From Actinomycetospora chiangmaiensis DSM 45062 (GTDB lineage: Bacteria; Actinomycetota; Actinomycetes; Mycobacteriales; Pseudonocardiaceae), in NCBI RefSeq assembly GCF_000379625.1, contig NZ_KB903247.1, forward strand, positions 62,001 to 126,000: DNA of 64,000 bases, given 5' to 3'. Each line of letters starts with the position of its first letter. The stretch's first letter is position 1. The notes under the pieces are model-generated. The model saw only the letters and a program-made list of their open reading frames with translations. It did no database searches and was not told the DNA's origin. Both the position numbers and the translations under genes were made by a program. Shown one piece after another: positions 27,704-36,583 of the stretch.

Positions 27704-29848
27704 TCAGTTCGTCGTCGCGAGCGTGAGCGGCAGGACGGCCGGGGCGCCCGCGCGGCGCAGCAGCATCGCCGCGACGGTGAGCGTCCACCCGGAGTCCGAC
27801 ACGTCGTCGATCAGCAGCACCGGTCCCGCCCCCAGCGCGCCCGGGTCGAGCCCGCGCGGCACCGACAGCCGCCGGTACACCTCGGCGAGCCGCTGGGCGG
27901 AGTTCGGCGGCTCCGGCTCGCTGTCGTCCTCCGGGTCGGAGTAGACCGGCGGCGCGTCGTCGGCCAGGGCACCGAGCAGCGGGAGCCGGCCGATCGACGC
28001 GATGCGCTGGGCGAAGCTCTCGACGAGCGCGGGCCGGGTCCGGCTCGGCAGCCACACGATCCCGGACGGCCGCTCCGACCACCCCCAGCCCTTGAGGACC
28101 TCGACCGCGGCGTCGACCACCGCGTCGGGCACGAGGTCGTCGGCCCGGAGCAGCGGGCGCAGGCGCGGGCCCCAGCCCACGTCGGTGAGCCGGCCGATCG
28201 CCCGCCCCTCCTCGGCGGCCTCGTCGGGCTTGATCTTGCCCTTGAGCGGTACGTCGAGGGCGTCCATCCCGCTCGGCCACTGCTTGCGCGGGGCGAGCGG
28301 CACGCCCGGCCGGTCGAGCACCTCCTGGGCCTGCGCCCGGACGTCCTCGCCGACCGACGGGTCGTAGTGCCTCCCCGTGCAGTTGTCGCACCGACCGCAG
28401 GGGGCGGCCCCGGGGTCGTCGAGCTGGCGGCGGAGGAACTCCATCCGGCAGCCGGACGTGGTGATGTAGTCGAGCATCGCCTGCTGCTCGGCGCGCCGGG
28501 CCTTCGCGAGGCCGAGGTAGCGCCGGCCGTCGTACTCCCAGGGCTCCCCGGTGGCCTCCCAGCCGCCCTTGACCCGCTTCACCGCACCGTCGGTGTCGAG
28601 GACCTTGAGCATCATCTCGAGGCGCCCGCGGGACAGCTCGACCCGCGGCTCGAGCGCGGCGGTGGACAGCGGGCGCCCGGCGTCGCCGAGCACCGACAGC
28701 GCCGTCCGCACCTGGGGCTCGCCGGGGAACGCCAGCGACGCGAAGTAGGCCCAGATGTCGCGGTCCTCCGGGCCGGGCAGCAGGAGGACCTCGGCCCGCT
28801 CCACGCCGCGGCCGGCGCGGCCGATCTGCTGGTAGTAGGCCACGGGCGACTGCGGGGCCCCGAGGTGGACGACGAAGCCGAGGTCGGGCTTGTCGAACCC
28901 CATCCCGAGTGCACTCGTGGCGACCAGTGCCTTCACGCGGTTGGCCAGCAGGTCGTCCTCGGCGCGTTCCCGGTCGGCCGGGTCGCTCTTGCCGGTGTAG
29001 GCCGTGACCGCGTGGCCCCGCTCGCGCAGGAACGCGGCCAGCTCGTCCGCGGCGCTCACGGTGAGCGTGTAGACGATGCCGGAGCCCGGCAGCTCGTCGA
29101 GGTGCTGCGCGAGCCAGGCGAACCGGTCGGCGCCCTTCGCCAGCGACAGCACGTTGAGGTGCAGCGACTCCCGGTCGAGCTCGCCGCGCACCACCAGCGC
29201 GCCGTCGCCGTCCCCGGACACGCCCAGCTGGTCGGCCACGTCGGTGGTCACCCGGTCGTTCGCCGTGGCCGTGGTGGCGAGGACCGGGACCCCGTCGGGC
29301 AGCTCGGAGATCAGCGTGCGGAGCCGCCGGTAGTCGGGCCGGAAGTCGTGCCCCCAGTCGGAGATGCAGTGCGCCTCGTCGACCACGAGGAGCCCGGCGG
29401 TGCGGGACAGCTCGGGGAGCACCTGGTCGCGGAACTCCGGGTTGTTCAGCCGCTCCGGGCTCACCAGCAGCACGTCGACCTGCCCGGCGCGCACCTCGTC
29501 GTAGACCGCGTGCCAGTCGTCGGTGTTCGCGGAGTTGACCGTCACGGCGCGGATCCCGGCCCGCTCGGCCGCCTCGATCTGGTTGCGCATGAGCGCGAGC
29601 AGCGGGCTGACGATGACCGTCGGCCCCTTCCCGCGGGCCCGCAGCAGCGCCGTCGCCACGAAGTACACCGCGGACTTGCCCCACCCCGTGCGCTGCACGA
29701 CCAGCGCTCGCCGCCCGTGCGCGACAAGCGCCTCGATCGCCCGCCACTGGTCCTCGCGCAGGCGCGCCCCGGACCCGGCCAGGCGCTGCAGCGTGGCCTC
29801 GGCGTCGTCCCGCAGATCGGTGGCCAGACCGGGAGGCAAGGTGGTCAT
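27704..29848 (-). CDS. recQ: RecQ-family DNA helicase with C-terminal phosphoribosyltransferase-like domain
   Basis: ATP-dependent 3'-5' helicase of 714 aa. Walker A (QRTGWGKS, about 53-59) has Trp at a usually small position. DEAH (157-160, DEAHCISDWGHDF), SATSALGMGFDKPDLGF-type motif V and QQIGRAGRG motif VI follow. The RecQ zinc cysteines sit in GCRMEFLRR and CGRCDNC. The C-terminus carries a PRTase PRPP-loop-like motif (LLIDDVSDSGWTL, about 678-690). ATG 29848 overlaps the stop of the upstream membrane-protein gene by 4 nt. It does not resemble E. coli RecQ in its C-terminal third, where HRDC would be expected. Confidence 0.9.
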   Translation of the reverse strand: MTTLPPGLATDLRDDAEATLQRLAGSGARLREDQWRAIEALVAHGRRALVVQRTGWGKSAVYFVATALLRARGKGPTVIVSPLLALMRNQIEAAERAGIRAVTVNSANTDDWHAVYDEVRAGQVDVLLVSPERLNNPEFRDQVLPELSRTAGLLVVDEAHCISDWGHDFRPDYRRLRTLISELPDGVPVLATTATANDRVTTDVADQLGVSGDGDGALVVRGELDRESLHLNVLSLAKGADRFAWLAQHLDELPGSGIVYTLTVSAADELAAFLRERGHAVTAYTGKSDPADRERAEDDLLANRVKALVATSALGMGFDKPDLGFVVHLGAPQSPVAYYQQIGRAGRGVERAEVLLLPGPEDRDIWAYFASLAFPGEPQVRTALSVLGDAGRPLSTAALEPRVELSRGRLEMMLKVLDTDGAVKRVKGGWEATGEPWEYDGRRYLGLAKARRAEQQAMLDYITTSGCRMEFLRRQLDDPGAAPCGRCDNCTGRHYDPSVGEDVRAQAQEVLDRPGVPLAPRKQWPSGMDALDVPLKGKIKPDEAAEEGRAIGRLTDVGWGPRLRPLLRADDLVPDAVVDAAVEVLKGWGWSERPSGIVWLPSRTRPALVESFAQRIASIGRLPLLGALADDAPPVYSDPEDDSEPEPPNSAQRLAEVYRRLSVPRGLDPGALGAGPVLLIDDVSDSGWTLTVAAMLLRRAGAPAVLPLTLATTN

Positions 29849-31404
29849 GGCTCCACGAAAGCACAGGGGTCCGACACCGTGGGGCGGGATCCCGCGGTCC
29901 GGTCCTCCGACGTCCCGGACCCCCGCGCCCGCCGGCGGACCGCGGCGAGCCCGGCGGCCACCACCGCCGCGATCAGCAGGGTCCCGGTCACCACGAGGAG
30001 GTACGAGGCGAGCCACACGTGCTTGGCGAGCTCCACGTAGCCGTCGCCCAGCACGGCGAGCACCACGGTCCCGAGGGCGCCCACCGCGAGGACGCCCGCC
30101 ACGCGCAGGAGCCCCCGACCCGCGCCCAGGCGGCGCGTCGCCCGCGGGAACAGCACCGTCGACGCGGCGCCGAGCAGTGCGACGGCCAGGACGAGGGGCG
30201 GGACCGGACGCCCGGGCAGCCGGTCCAGGTAGGCGAAGGTCACGCCCATCCGCTGGGCGGCCTCCGGGACCTCCGGCACCGGCAGCGAGCCGTCGACGGT
30301 CCGGTCGCCCGCCGTCGTCGACACCAGGTAGGGGATCTGCGGGCGCACCGTGATGACCAGACCCCGGTGCACCATCCGCGCGAGCAGGACGGGGTGCTCC
30401 GCCACGTAGCGCCGCGCGGCCGAGCGCAGCTCGAGCGTGCGCGGCCCGGGCGTCTCGTCCCAGCCCCGCACGTCCCGCCCCTCGTACAGGTAGTAGTGCT
30501 CACCGGAGGCCCGGAACGCCGCGGCGGGCAGCCCGAGAGCGGGGAGCGGAGCGGGGCCGGACTCCGGCAGGATCGCCGTGAACACCAGGTCGTGCGTGTT
30601 GGGCACCTCGTAGAGCGCGTCCTGGTAGCGGATGCCGGCGAGGACGGGGGACGCGGCGATCCCGACGGCGAGCGCGGCCGCCACCTGGGCCGGCCCGCGG
30701 CGCCACCACCACCGCCGCCCCGTCCCGACCGTCACGAGGGCGACGGCGGCGACCGCCGCGACGCCCACGGGCATGAAGCCGGGCTTGGCGGTGGCCGCGA
30801 CCACCCCGCCGACCGCGACCAGCCCGATGGCCGCGAGGCGGGCCGACCGGTCGACCGGGCGCGTCAGCGCCACGACGAGCAGCCCCCACACGCACCAGGC
30901 CGCCCCGAGGAGTCCGGCCGGCTCGGCGTAGGTGGAGACGAGGAACCGGCTCCACCAGGGCACGACGAGCAGGGGGAGCAGCGGCGGGACGACGACCGCG
31001 ACGGCGGGCCCGGGCCGCCGCCCGGCCGCCCACGCCGCGACCCCCGCGCCCAGTCCCAGCAGTGCGGCGTAGGCCGTGGCGAGCCGGCTCAGGTCGAAGG
31101 CGTCCCCGGCGGTGAGCGCGACGGTCGCCCGCAGGATCACCCCGCCGGAGGTGACGGGGGCCGGGAGACGGCACTCCGGACCGCCCGTGCGGAACGCGTC
31201 GACGACGATGCCGTGGCCCGAGGCCCGGCCGTCCGTGGCGTCGGGGGCGAGGCGGGCGGTGCAGAAGAGGCGGACCCCGTCGGCGTTGTCCGCGGCCCCG
31301 ACCGGTTCGCCGGCCACCACGCCGATCCGCCCGAGCACCGCGATCGTGACCACGAGCGCGATCCCGACCGCCACCAGCACGCGGCGTGCGGCCCCCGGCG
31401 TCAT
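29845..31404 (-). CDS. Polytopic membrane protein, GT-C glycosyltransferase-like (paralogue of 24085-25692)
   Basis: A 519-aa membrane protein with the same landmark order as the gene at 24085: GAADNADGVRLFC, WWSRFLVSTYAEPAGLL, ATAKPGFMPVG, NTHDLVFTAILPE, GEHYYLYEG and GDGYVELAKHVWLASYLLV. The conserved Asp-Asn-x-Asp motif after helix 1 and the many helices suggest a GT-C sugar transferase acting outside the membrane on a lipid-linked donor. ATG 31404 is chosen; GTG 31440 is in frame. Its stop overlaps the recQ start (ATGA), so recQ is translated from the same message. Divergent from gntR-acdS. Confidence 0.7.
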   Translation of the reverse strand: MTPGAARRVLVAVGIALVVTIAVLGRIGVVAGEPVGAADNADGVRLFCTARLAPDATDGRASGHGIVVDAFRTGGPECRLPAPVTSGGVILRATVALTAGDAFDLSRLATAYAALLGLGAGVAAWAAGRRPGPAVAVVVPPLLPLLVVPWWSRFLVSTYAEPAGLLGAAWCVWGLLVVALTRPVDRSARLAAIGLVAVGGVVAATAKPGFMPVGVAAVAAVALVTVGTGRRWWWRRGPAQVAAALAVGIAASPVLAGIRYQDALYEVPNTHDLVFTAILPESGPAPLPALGLPAAAFRASGEHYYLYEGRDVRGWDETPGPRTLELRSAARRYVAEHPVLLARMVHRGLVITVRPQIPYLVSTTAGDRTVDGSLPVPEVPEAAQRMGVTFAYLDRLPGRPVPPLVLAVALLGAASTVLFPRATRRLGAGRGLLRVAGVLAVGALGTVVLAVLGDGYVELAKHVWLASYLLVVTGTLLIAAVVAAGLAAVRRRARGSGTSEDRTAGSRPTVSDPCAFVEP

Positions 31405-31488
31405 GCCCGCAGCGTGGCAGGAGCCCCTGACGGCCCGCACCCGGACCCGCCGTCGGGAAGACGTCCTTGACGGGGGACGACATCCGAG

Positions 31489-31504
31489 ATGCGATATATC
31501 GCAT
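31489..31504. promoter_or_regulatory. 16-bp palindromic operator overlapping the gntR start
   Basis: ATGCGATATATCGCAT is a perfect palindrome whose last two bases are the AT of ATG 31503. GntR/FCD regulators commonly bind AT-centred palindromes of this size in their own promoter, so autoregulation of gntR-acdS is likely. It stands out as an AT-rich core in a very GC-rich genome. Confidence 0.75.
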
Positions 31505-32141
31505 GCCGGTCCCGAGCTCCGACGCCGCTGCCTCGCGCACGTCGCTGCGCGAGCAGGTGTTCACGCGCCTGCGAACGGCGATCGTCGACGGCACGTTGGA
31601 ACCGGGGGAGCGCCTGCACGACGCCGAGCTCTGCCGCTGGCTCGGGGTCAGCCGCACCCCGGTGCGCGAGGCGATCGCGCGGCTGGAGTCGGCGGGCCTC
31701 GTCGTCGTGAAGCCGGGGAGCTCCACCGTCGTCAGCCCGCTGGACCACCGCGCCGCGCGCGACGCGGCGCAGGTCGCCGCGGCGATGCACGAGCTCGCCA
31801 CCCGCAGCGCCGCCCCGCACCTCACCGTGGATCACCGGCAGGCGATGACCGCCGCCAACGACCGGTTCGCGCGCGCCCTCGCCCGCGACGACGTCGACGC
31901 CGCGATCACGGCCGACGACGCCTTCCACCGCATTCCGGTCGAGGTCGCCGCCAACCAGGCACTCGGGGACACGCTCGACCAGGTCACGCCCCTGCTCCGC
32001 CGCATGGAGCGCACCCGTTTCGCCTCGCTGACCGGCCGCGCGTCGGTCGCCCAGCACGCCCGGATCGTCGAGCTCGTGGCGGCCGGCGACGCCGACGGGG
32101 CGGGCCGCGAGGCCCGCGCCAACTGGCTCACCCTCACCTAG
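31503..32141 (+). CDS. GntR-family (FCD domain) transcriptional regulator of acdS
   Basis: A 212-aa one-component regulator. The winged-helix domain covers about 14-80 (LREQVFTRLRTAIVDGTLEPG, then VSRTPVREAIARLESAGLV). The ligand-binding helical C-terminus has the FCD-type Asp/His positions (DDAFHRIPVEVAANQ, QHARIVELVAAGDADGA). ATG 31503 is favoured because the palindrome lies directly upstream; TTG 31467 is in frame. Nine bases separate it from acdS, so I infer that it controls acdS and responds to ACC or a related amino acid. Most known acdS regulators in proteobacteria are Lrp-type (AcdR), so a GntR partner is notable. Confidence 0.88.
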   Translation: MPVPSSDAAASRTSLREQVFTRLRTAIVDGTLEPGERLHDAELCRWLGVSRTPVREAIARLESAGLVVVKPGSSTVVSPLDHRAARDAAQVAAAMHELATRSAAPHLTVDHRQAMTAANDRFARALARDDVDAAITADDAFHRIPVEVAANQALGDTLDQVTPLLRRMERTRFASLTGRASVAQHARIVELVAAGDADGAGREARANWLTLT

Positions 32142-32150
32142 GAGACCGCC

Positions 32151-33161
32151 GTGTCACTCGACGACTTCGACCGCTACCCGCTGCTCTTCGGGCCGAGCCC
32201 GGTCCACCGGCTCGACCGGCTCACGGCGCACCTCGGAGGCGGGGCGCAGATCTGGGCCAAGCGCGAGGACGTCAACTCCGGCCTGGCCTACGGCGGCAAC
32301 AAGACGCGGAAGCTCGAGTACATCGTCCCGGACGTCCTGGCCAGCGGCGCGGACACGCTCGTCTCCATCGGCGGGGTGCAGTCCAACCACACGCGCCAGG
32401 TCGCGGCGGTCGCGGCGAAGCTCGGGCTGAAGGCGCGGTTGGTGCAGGAGCGCTGGGTCGACTGGCCGGACAGCGTCAACGACAAGGTCGGCAACATCCT
32501 GCTCTCGCGCATCCTCGGGGCGGACGTGCGCCTGGACCCGGCCGGCTTCGACATCGGCCTGCGCGACTCCTACGAGCGCGCCCTGCAGGAGGTGCGCGAC
32601 GCGGGCGGCGTCCCCTACGGCATCCCCGCCGGCGCGTCCGAGCACCCGCTGGGCGGGCTGGGGTTCGCGCAGTGGGCCCGCGAGGTGGAGGCGCAGGAGG
32701 CGGCCCTCGGCGTCTTCTTCGACACCGTCGTCGTGTGCACCGTCACCGGCTCGACCCACGCGGGGATGATCGCGGGCTTCGCGGCGTCCGACCGGCCCCG
32801 CCGGGTCATCGCGATCGACGCCTCGGCGACCCTCGAGAAGACCCGCGACCAGGTGGACCGCATTGCGCGCCACACCGCGAAGCTCATCGGGCTCGAGCGC
32901 GACCTGCGCGACGACGAGGTCACGGTCCTCGAGGGCTGGGCCGGCGACCGCTACGGCATCCCGGTCGCCTCCACCCGGGCCGCGATCGAGCTGACCGCCC
33001 GCCTGGAGGGGGTCATCCTCGACCCGGTCTACGAGGGCAAGTCGATGGCCGGGCTCGTCGACCTCGTCGTCGGCGGGGAGATCGACCGCGGCTCGACGGT
33101 GCTCTACGCCCACCTCGGCGGGCAGCCCGCGCTCAACGCGTACGCGGGGGCCTTCGTCTGA
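32151..33161 (+). CDS. acdS: 1-aminocyclopropane-1-carboxylate deaminase
   Basis: PLP enzyme that opens ACC, the plant ethylene precursor, to 2-oxobutanoate and ammonia; 336 aa. The PLP lysine is Lys51 in [12 protein letters not shown]. Residue 295 is Glu ([12 protein letters not shown]) and residue 322 is Leu ([14 protein letters not shown]), the two positions that separate true ACC deaminase from D-cysteine desulfhydrase homologues. GTG 32151 has GGAG eight bases upstream. Translation follows gntR by 9 bp. The stop abuts the stop of a convergent gene. It supports a plant-associated lifestyle, or use of ACC as a nitrogen source. Confidence 0.94.
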   Translation: MSLDDFDRYPLLFGPSPVHRLDRLTAHLGGGAQIWAKREDVNSGLAYGGNKTRKLEYIVPDVLASGADTLVSIGGVQSNHTRQVAAVAAKLGLKARLVQERWVDWPDSVNDKVGNILLSRILGADVRLDPAGFDIGLRDSYERALQEVRDAGGVPYGIPAGASEHPLGGLGFAQWAREVEAQEAALGVFFDTVVVCTVTGSTHAGMIAGFAASDRPRRVIAIDASATLEKTRDQVDRIARHTAKLIGLERDLRDDEVTVLEGWAGDRYGIPVASTRAAIELTARLEGVILDPVYEGKSMAGLVDLVVGGEIDRGSTVLYAHLGGQPALNAYAGAFV

Positions 33162-33380
33162 TCAGGCCTCCTCGAGCGCCCGGCCGGCCTCCCGGACCGA
33201 GGGGTCGGAGCGGTCGGCGGCGAGCACGTGGCCGGCCCCGAGCACCAGCGCGATCGGCCACTCGAGGACGCCGAGCGCGCCGAGCACGGCGACACCTCCC
33301 ACGAAGACGAGCTGCGGGCGGGACAGCCGGAGGGGGCCGACCCAGGGGAGCGTGACGGTGGTGGTCGGTGGCGCGGTCAT
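33162..33380 (-). CDS. Small membrane protein convergent with acdS
   Basis: A 72-aa product with a hydrophobic hairpin (QLVFVGGVAVLGALGVLEWPIALVLGAGHVLAA) and an acidic end (DRSDPSVREAGRALEEA). Short proteins of this kind are widespread in actinobacteria; function unknown. Its stop codon touches that of acdS with no base between (TGATCA). Confidence 0.72.
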   Translation of the reverse strand: MTAPPTTTVTLPWVGPLRLSRPQLVFVGGVAVLGALGVLEWPIALVLGAGHVLAADRSDPSVREAGRALEEA

Positions 33381-33507
33381 CGCCCGGGATGGGCGCCGGG
33401 CGCCCCCGGCTACACCTCCGTTCCCGACGACGGGTGCGACGTGGACCGCACCCGCGTCCCGTGATCAGCGGGGGACAACTCGTCGATCTCCGGGCAGGAT
33501 GCGAATC

Positions 33508-34389
33508 GTGGGCAGCGACGCGACCGGCCGGACGACATTCTTCGACTCCGTCGACGACGTCCTGGCGCGCCTCGGCGAGGTCGGCTACCTCGCGTCGACC
33601 GCCGTGGCGACGACGGTGTTCCTCGCCGACCGGCTCGGCAAGCCGCTGCTGGTCGAGGGGCCGGCGGGGGTCGGCAAGACCGAGCTCGCCCGCGCGGTGG
33701 CCGAGGCGACCCACGCCGGTCTCGTGCGGCTGCAGTGCTACGAGGGCATCGACGAGGCCCGCGCGCTCTACGAGTGGAACCACGCGAAGCAGCTCCTGCG
33801 CATCCAGGCGAGCCAGGGCCAGGACTGGGACGCCACGCGCGACGACGTGTTCTCCGAGGAGTTCCTGCTCACCCGTCCACTGCTCACCGCCATCCGCCGC
33901 GACGAGCCGACCGTGCTGCTGGTCGACGAGACCGACAAGGCCGACGTCGAGGTCGAGGGACTGCTGCTCGAGGTGCTCGGCGACTTCCAGGTCACGGTGC
34001 CCGAGCTCGGCACGATCACCGCCACCCAGCGGCCGTTCACGCTGCTCACCTCGAACGCGACCCGCGAGCTCTCCGAAGCGCTCAAGCGCCGCTGCCTCTT
34101 CCTCCACCTCGACTTCCCCGACGCCGAGCTCGAGCGCCGGATCGTCGCCTCCCGCGTCCCGCAGCTCGGGGAGGCGCTCGCCGAGGAGCTGGTGCGCATC
34201 ATCGGGGTGCTGCGCGGGCTGGACCTCCGCAAGGCGCCGTCGGTGTCGGAGACGATCGACTGGGCCCGCACCCTCGTCGCGCTCGGTCTCGACACCCTCG
34301 ACGACGACGCGGTGCGCCGGAGCCTCGGCGTCGTCCTCAAGCACCGCGCGGACCTGGTCAAGGCCTCCTCGGAACTGCGGCTGAACTGA
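33508..34389 (+). CDS. MoxR-family AAA+ ATPase
   Basis: A 293-aa chaperone-like ATPase. It has Walker A (EGPAGVGKTELA), Walker B (VLLVDETDKAD), the TSNATRELSEALKRRCLF sensor-1/arginine-finger region and the helical lid. MoxR proteins work with a VWA-domain partner to activate metal or multisubunit enzymes, and such a partner overlaps the stop here. GTG 33508 is preceded by CAGGAT at 7 nt, fitting a leaderless mRNA; ATG 33499 is the in-frame alternative. No CO-dehydrogenase or nitric-oxide-reductase genes are nearby, so the client is unknown. Confidence 0.88.
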   Translation: MGSDATGRTTFFDSVDDVLARLGEVGYLASTAVATTVFLADRLGKPLLVEGPAGVGKTELARAVAEATHAGLVRLQCYEGIDEARALYEWNHAKQLLRIQASQGQDWDATRDDVFSEEFLLTRPLLTAIRRDEPTVLLVDETDKADVEVEGLLLEVLGDFQVTVPELGTITATQRPFTLLTSNATRELSEALKRRCLFLHLDFPDAELERRIVASRVPQLGEALAEELVRIIGVLRGLDLRKAPSVSETIDWARTLVALGLDTLDDDAVRRSLGVVLKHRADLVKASSELRLN

Positions 34390-35843
34390 TGACCGCCACC
34401 ACCCCGGAGCGGGGTCTCCCGGCCCACCTCGTCGACTTCGTGCAGGCGCTGCGCCGTCACCACGTCGACGTCGGCCCGGGGGAGACCGTCGACGCCGCCG
34501 CGGTGATGGCGGAGATCGACCTGCTACGCCGCGAGCAGCTCCGCGAGGGTCTCGCCGCCGCCCTGCTGCGCCGCAGCGGTCAGCGCCAGACCTTCGACGC
34601 GCTGTTCGAGCTCTGGTGGCCGCTCGGGCAGGGCGCGGCCCTCGGCGAGGTCGCGCTGCCCTACAGCGAGGACGGTTCGGTCGACGTCGACGCCCTGCGC
34701 GACCTGCTCGCCGAGCTGCTCGTCGACGGCGACACCGCCGCGCTCTCCGAGCTCGCCCGCGCCGTCGTCGACGGCCTCGGCGCCCTCGGGGCCGGCCGCG
34801 GCCCGGGGTCGGGCGGCTCCGGGGGCGAGGGCCGGGACGGGCAGGGCGGCCCGCCGTCGGGCTTCTCCTCCTACCAGGCGCTGAACAGCGTGAAGCCCGA
34901 GACGCTGCTCGCGCGGGTGCTGGCCGAGCTGCGCACCCGCCGGCAGGCCGACGCGGCGGACAGCCCCTTCGCCGAGGAGGTCGCCCGTCGCGAGACCCGC
35001 GCGCGGATCGCGGAGTTCCGCCGCATGGTGCAGGGCGAGACGACGCGGCGCGGCAGCGAGATCCGCGGCCGGGAGGCCGCCGCGCGCACCGGGGTGCGCC
35101 GCCAGGCCGAGCAGACCGACTTCCTCTCCGCGGGCGCCGACACGCTCGCCGACCTGCGACGGCGGGTGGCGCCGCTGGGTCGCCACCTCGCCACGCGACT
35201 CGCGGCCCGCCGTCGTCGGGCGCACCGCGGGCCGATCGACATGCGCCGCACCCTGCGCCGCTCGATGTCGACCGGCGGCGTGCCGGTGAACCTGGTGCAC
35301 CGGCGCCCGCGCCCCGGCCGCCCCGAGCTGGTCCTGCTCTGCGACGTCTCCGGTTCGGTGGCGGGCTTCAGCCACTTCACGATGATGCTGGTCCAGGCGC
35401 TGCGCGAGCAATTCTCCCGCATCCGGATCTTCTGCTTCGTTGACGGCTGCGTCGAGGTCACCGACCTGTTCACCCCGGGCGCCGACCTCGCCGGGATCCT
35501 CACCGAGGTGCACTCGCGCCGCGGGCTCGTCGCGTGGAGCGGCCACTCCGACTACGGACGTGCCTTCGAGCGCTTCGCCGACCGCTGGCCCGACGCCGTC
35601 ACCGACCGCAGCTCCCTGCTCGTCCTCGGCGACGCCCGCACCAACCACCAGGACCCGGGGCTCGGCGTCCTGGGCGCCGTCGTCGCGCGGGCCCGCCACG
35701 CGCACTGGTTGAATCCTGAACCGCAGCGGCAGTGGGGGACCGGCGACTCGGCGGCGATCGAGTACGGCCGGGTCATGCCGATGCACGAGTGCCGCACGGC
35801 GGCCCAGCTCGCCGGCGTGGTCGGCGGACTGCTCCCGGTCTGA
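34389..35843 (+). CDS. VWA domain-containing CoxE-like protein
   Basis: A 484-aa partner of MoxR. A helical N-terminus is followed by a Gly-rich linker (about 137-155) and an Arg-rich stretch (HLATRLAARRRRAHRG, then IDMRRTLRRSMSTGG). The C-terminal VWA domain has an intact MIDAS (LLCDVSGSVAGFSHF) and a later Asp in LLVLGDARTN. The start shares one base with the MoxR stop (TGATG), so the pair is coupled. Such pairs act in assembling or activating a metalloenzyme; the client is not visible here. Confidence 0.88.
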   Translation: MTATTPERGLPAHLVDFVQALRRHHVDVGPGETVDAAAVMAEIDLLRREQLREGLAAALLRRSGQRQTFDALFELWWPLGQGAALGEVALPYSEDGSVDVDALRDLLAELLVDGDTAALSELARAVVDGLGALGAGRGPGSGGSGGEGRDGQGGPPSGFSSYQALNSVKPETLLARVLAELRTRRQADAADSPFAEEVARRETRARIAEFRRMVQGETTRRGSEIRGREAAARTGVRRQAEQTDFLSAGADTLADLRRRVAPLGRHLATRLAARRRRAHRGPIDMRRTLRRSMSTGGVPVNLVHRRPRPGRPELVLLCDVSGSVAGFSHFTMMLVQALREQFSRIRIFCFVDGCVEVTDLFTPGADLAGILTEVHSRRGLVAWSGHSDYGRAFERFADRWPDAVTDRSSLLVLGDARTNHQDPGLGVLGAVVARARHAHWLNPEPQRQWGTGDSAAIEYGRVMPMHECRTAAQLAGVVGGLLPV

Positions 35844-35861
35844 GCTGGAACGGAGACGACG

Positions 35862-36473
35862 ATGCGCGTCGGCGTGATGGGCGGGACGTTCGACCCGATC
35901 CACCACGGGCACCTGGTGGCGGCCAGCGAGGCCGCCCTGCGGTTCGACCTCGACGAGGTCGTGTTCGTGCCCACCGGACAGCCGTGGCAGAAGACGAAGA
36001 AGGACGTGACCGCCGCCGAGGACCGCTACCTGATGACGGTGGTGGCCACCGCGTCGAACCCGCGCTTCACGGTCAGCCGCGTCGACGTCGACCGCGACGG
36101 CCCGACCTACACCGTCGACACGCTGCGCGACCTCGCCGAGGTCTTCCCCGACGACGAGCTCTTCTTCATCACCGGCGCCGACGCGCTCGAGCAGATCCTC
36201 TCCTGGCACCGGGCCGACGAGATGTTCGAGATCGCCCACTTCGTCGGCGTCACCCGGCCCGGGTTCGAGCTCGTGTCCGACCACCTGCCGAAGGGCGCGG
36301 TGTCGTTGATCGAGGTGCCGGCCATGGCGATCTCGTCGACCGACTGCCGCGCGCGGGTCGGGAAGGGCGAGCCGGTCTGGTACCTCGTGCCCGACGGCGT
36401 GGTGCAGTACATCGCCAAGCGCGGGCTCTACCGCAACGGCGGCTCCCCGTCGCGCCTGGAGCACCTGGGGTAG
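35862..36473 (+). CDS. nadD: Nicotinate-nucleotide adenylyltransferase
   Basis: Makes deamido-NAD from nicotinate mononucleotide and ATP; 203 aa. The nucleotidyltransferase signature [12 protein letters not shown] opens the protein, then [11 protein letters not shown], the [17 protein letters not shown] block, [12 protein letters not shown] and the [13 protein letters not shown] motif. ATG 35862 has GGAG upstream. In relatives rsfS follows directly; here YdeI- and FIST-type genes intervene, and a 40-bp repeat begins 11 bp after the stop. Confidence 0.97.
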   Translation: MRVGVMGGTFDPIHHGHLVAASEAALRFDLDEVVFVPTGQPWQKTKKDVTAAEDRYLMTVVATASNPRFTVSRVDVDRDGPTYTVDTLRDLAEVFPDDELFFITGADALEQILSWHRADEMFEIAHFVGVTRPGFELVSDHLPKGAVSLIEVPAMAISSTDCRARVGKGEPVWYLVPDGVVQYIAKRGLYRNGGSPSRLEHLG

Positions 36474-36483
36474 TCGCGCCCCG

Positions 36484-36523
36484 CCGTGGCAGCGAAGCGT
36501 CGTCGCTGTCATCCAGTGGGAGG
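36484..36523 (+). repeat. 40-bp interspersed repeat, copy 1
   Basis: It starts CCGTGGCAGCGAAGCGTCGT and ends CAGTGGGAGG, and matches 57530-57569 on the other strand at 35 of 40 positions. Its core is a hairpin with CAGCGAAG and CGTCGCTG arms around CGT. It lies between nadD and the YdeI-like gene. Confidence 0.75.
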
Positions 36524-36583
36524 GAAGCCGCATCGTCGGCCTTGCCTGGTGTCCGCCTCGCGGTGGCGGCAGGATGTCGCGCC

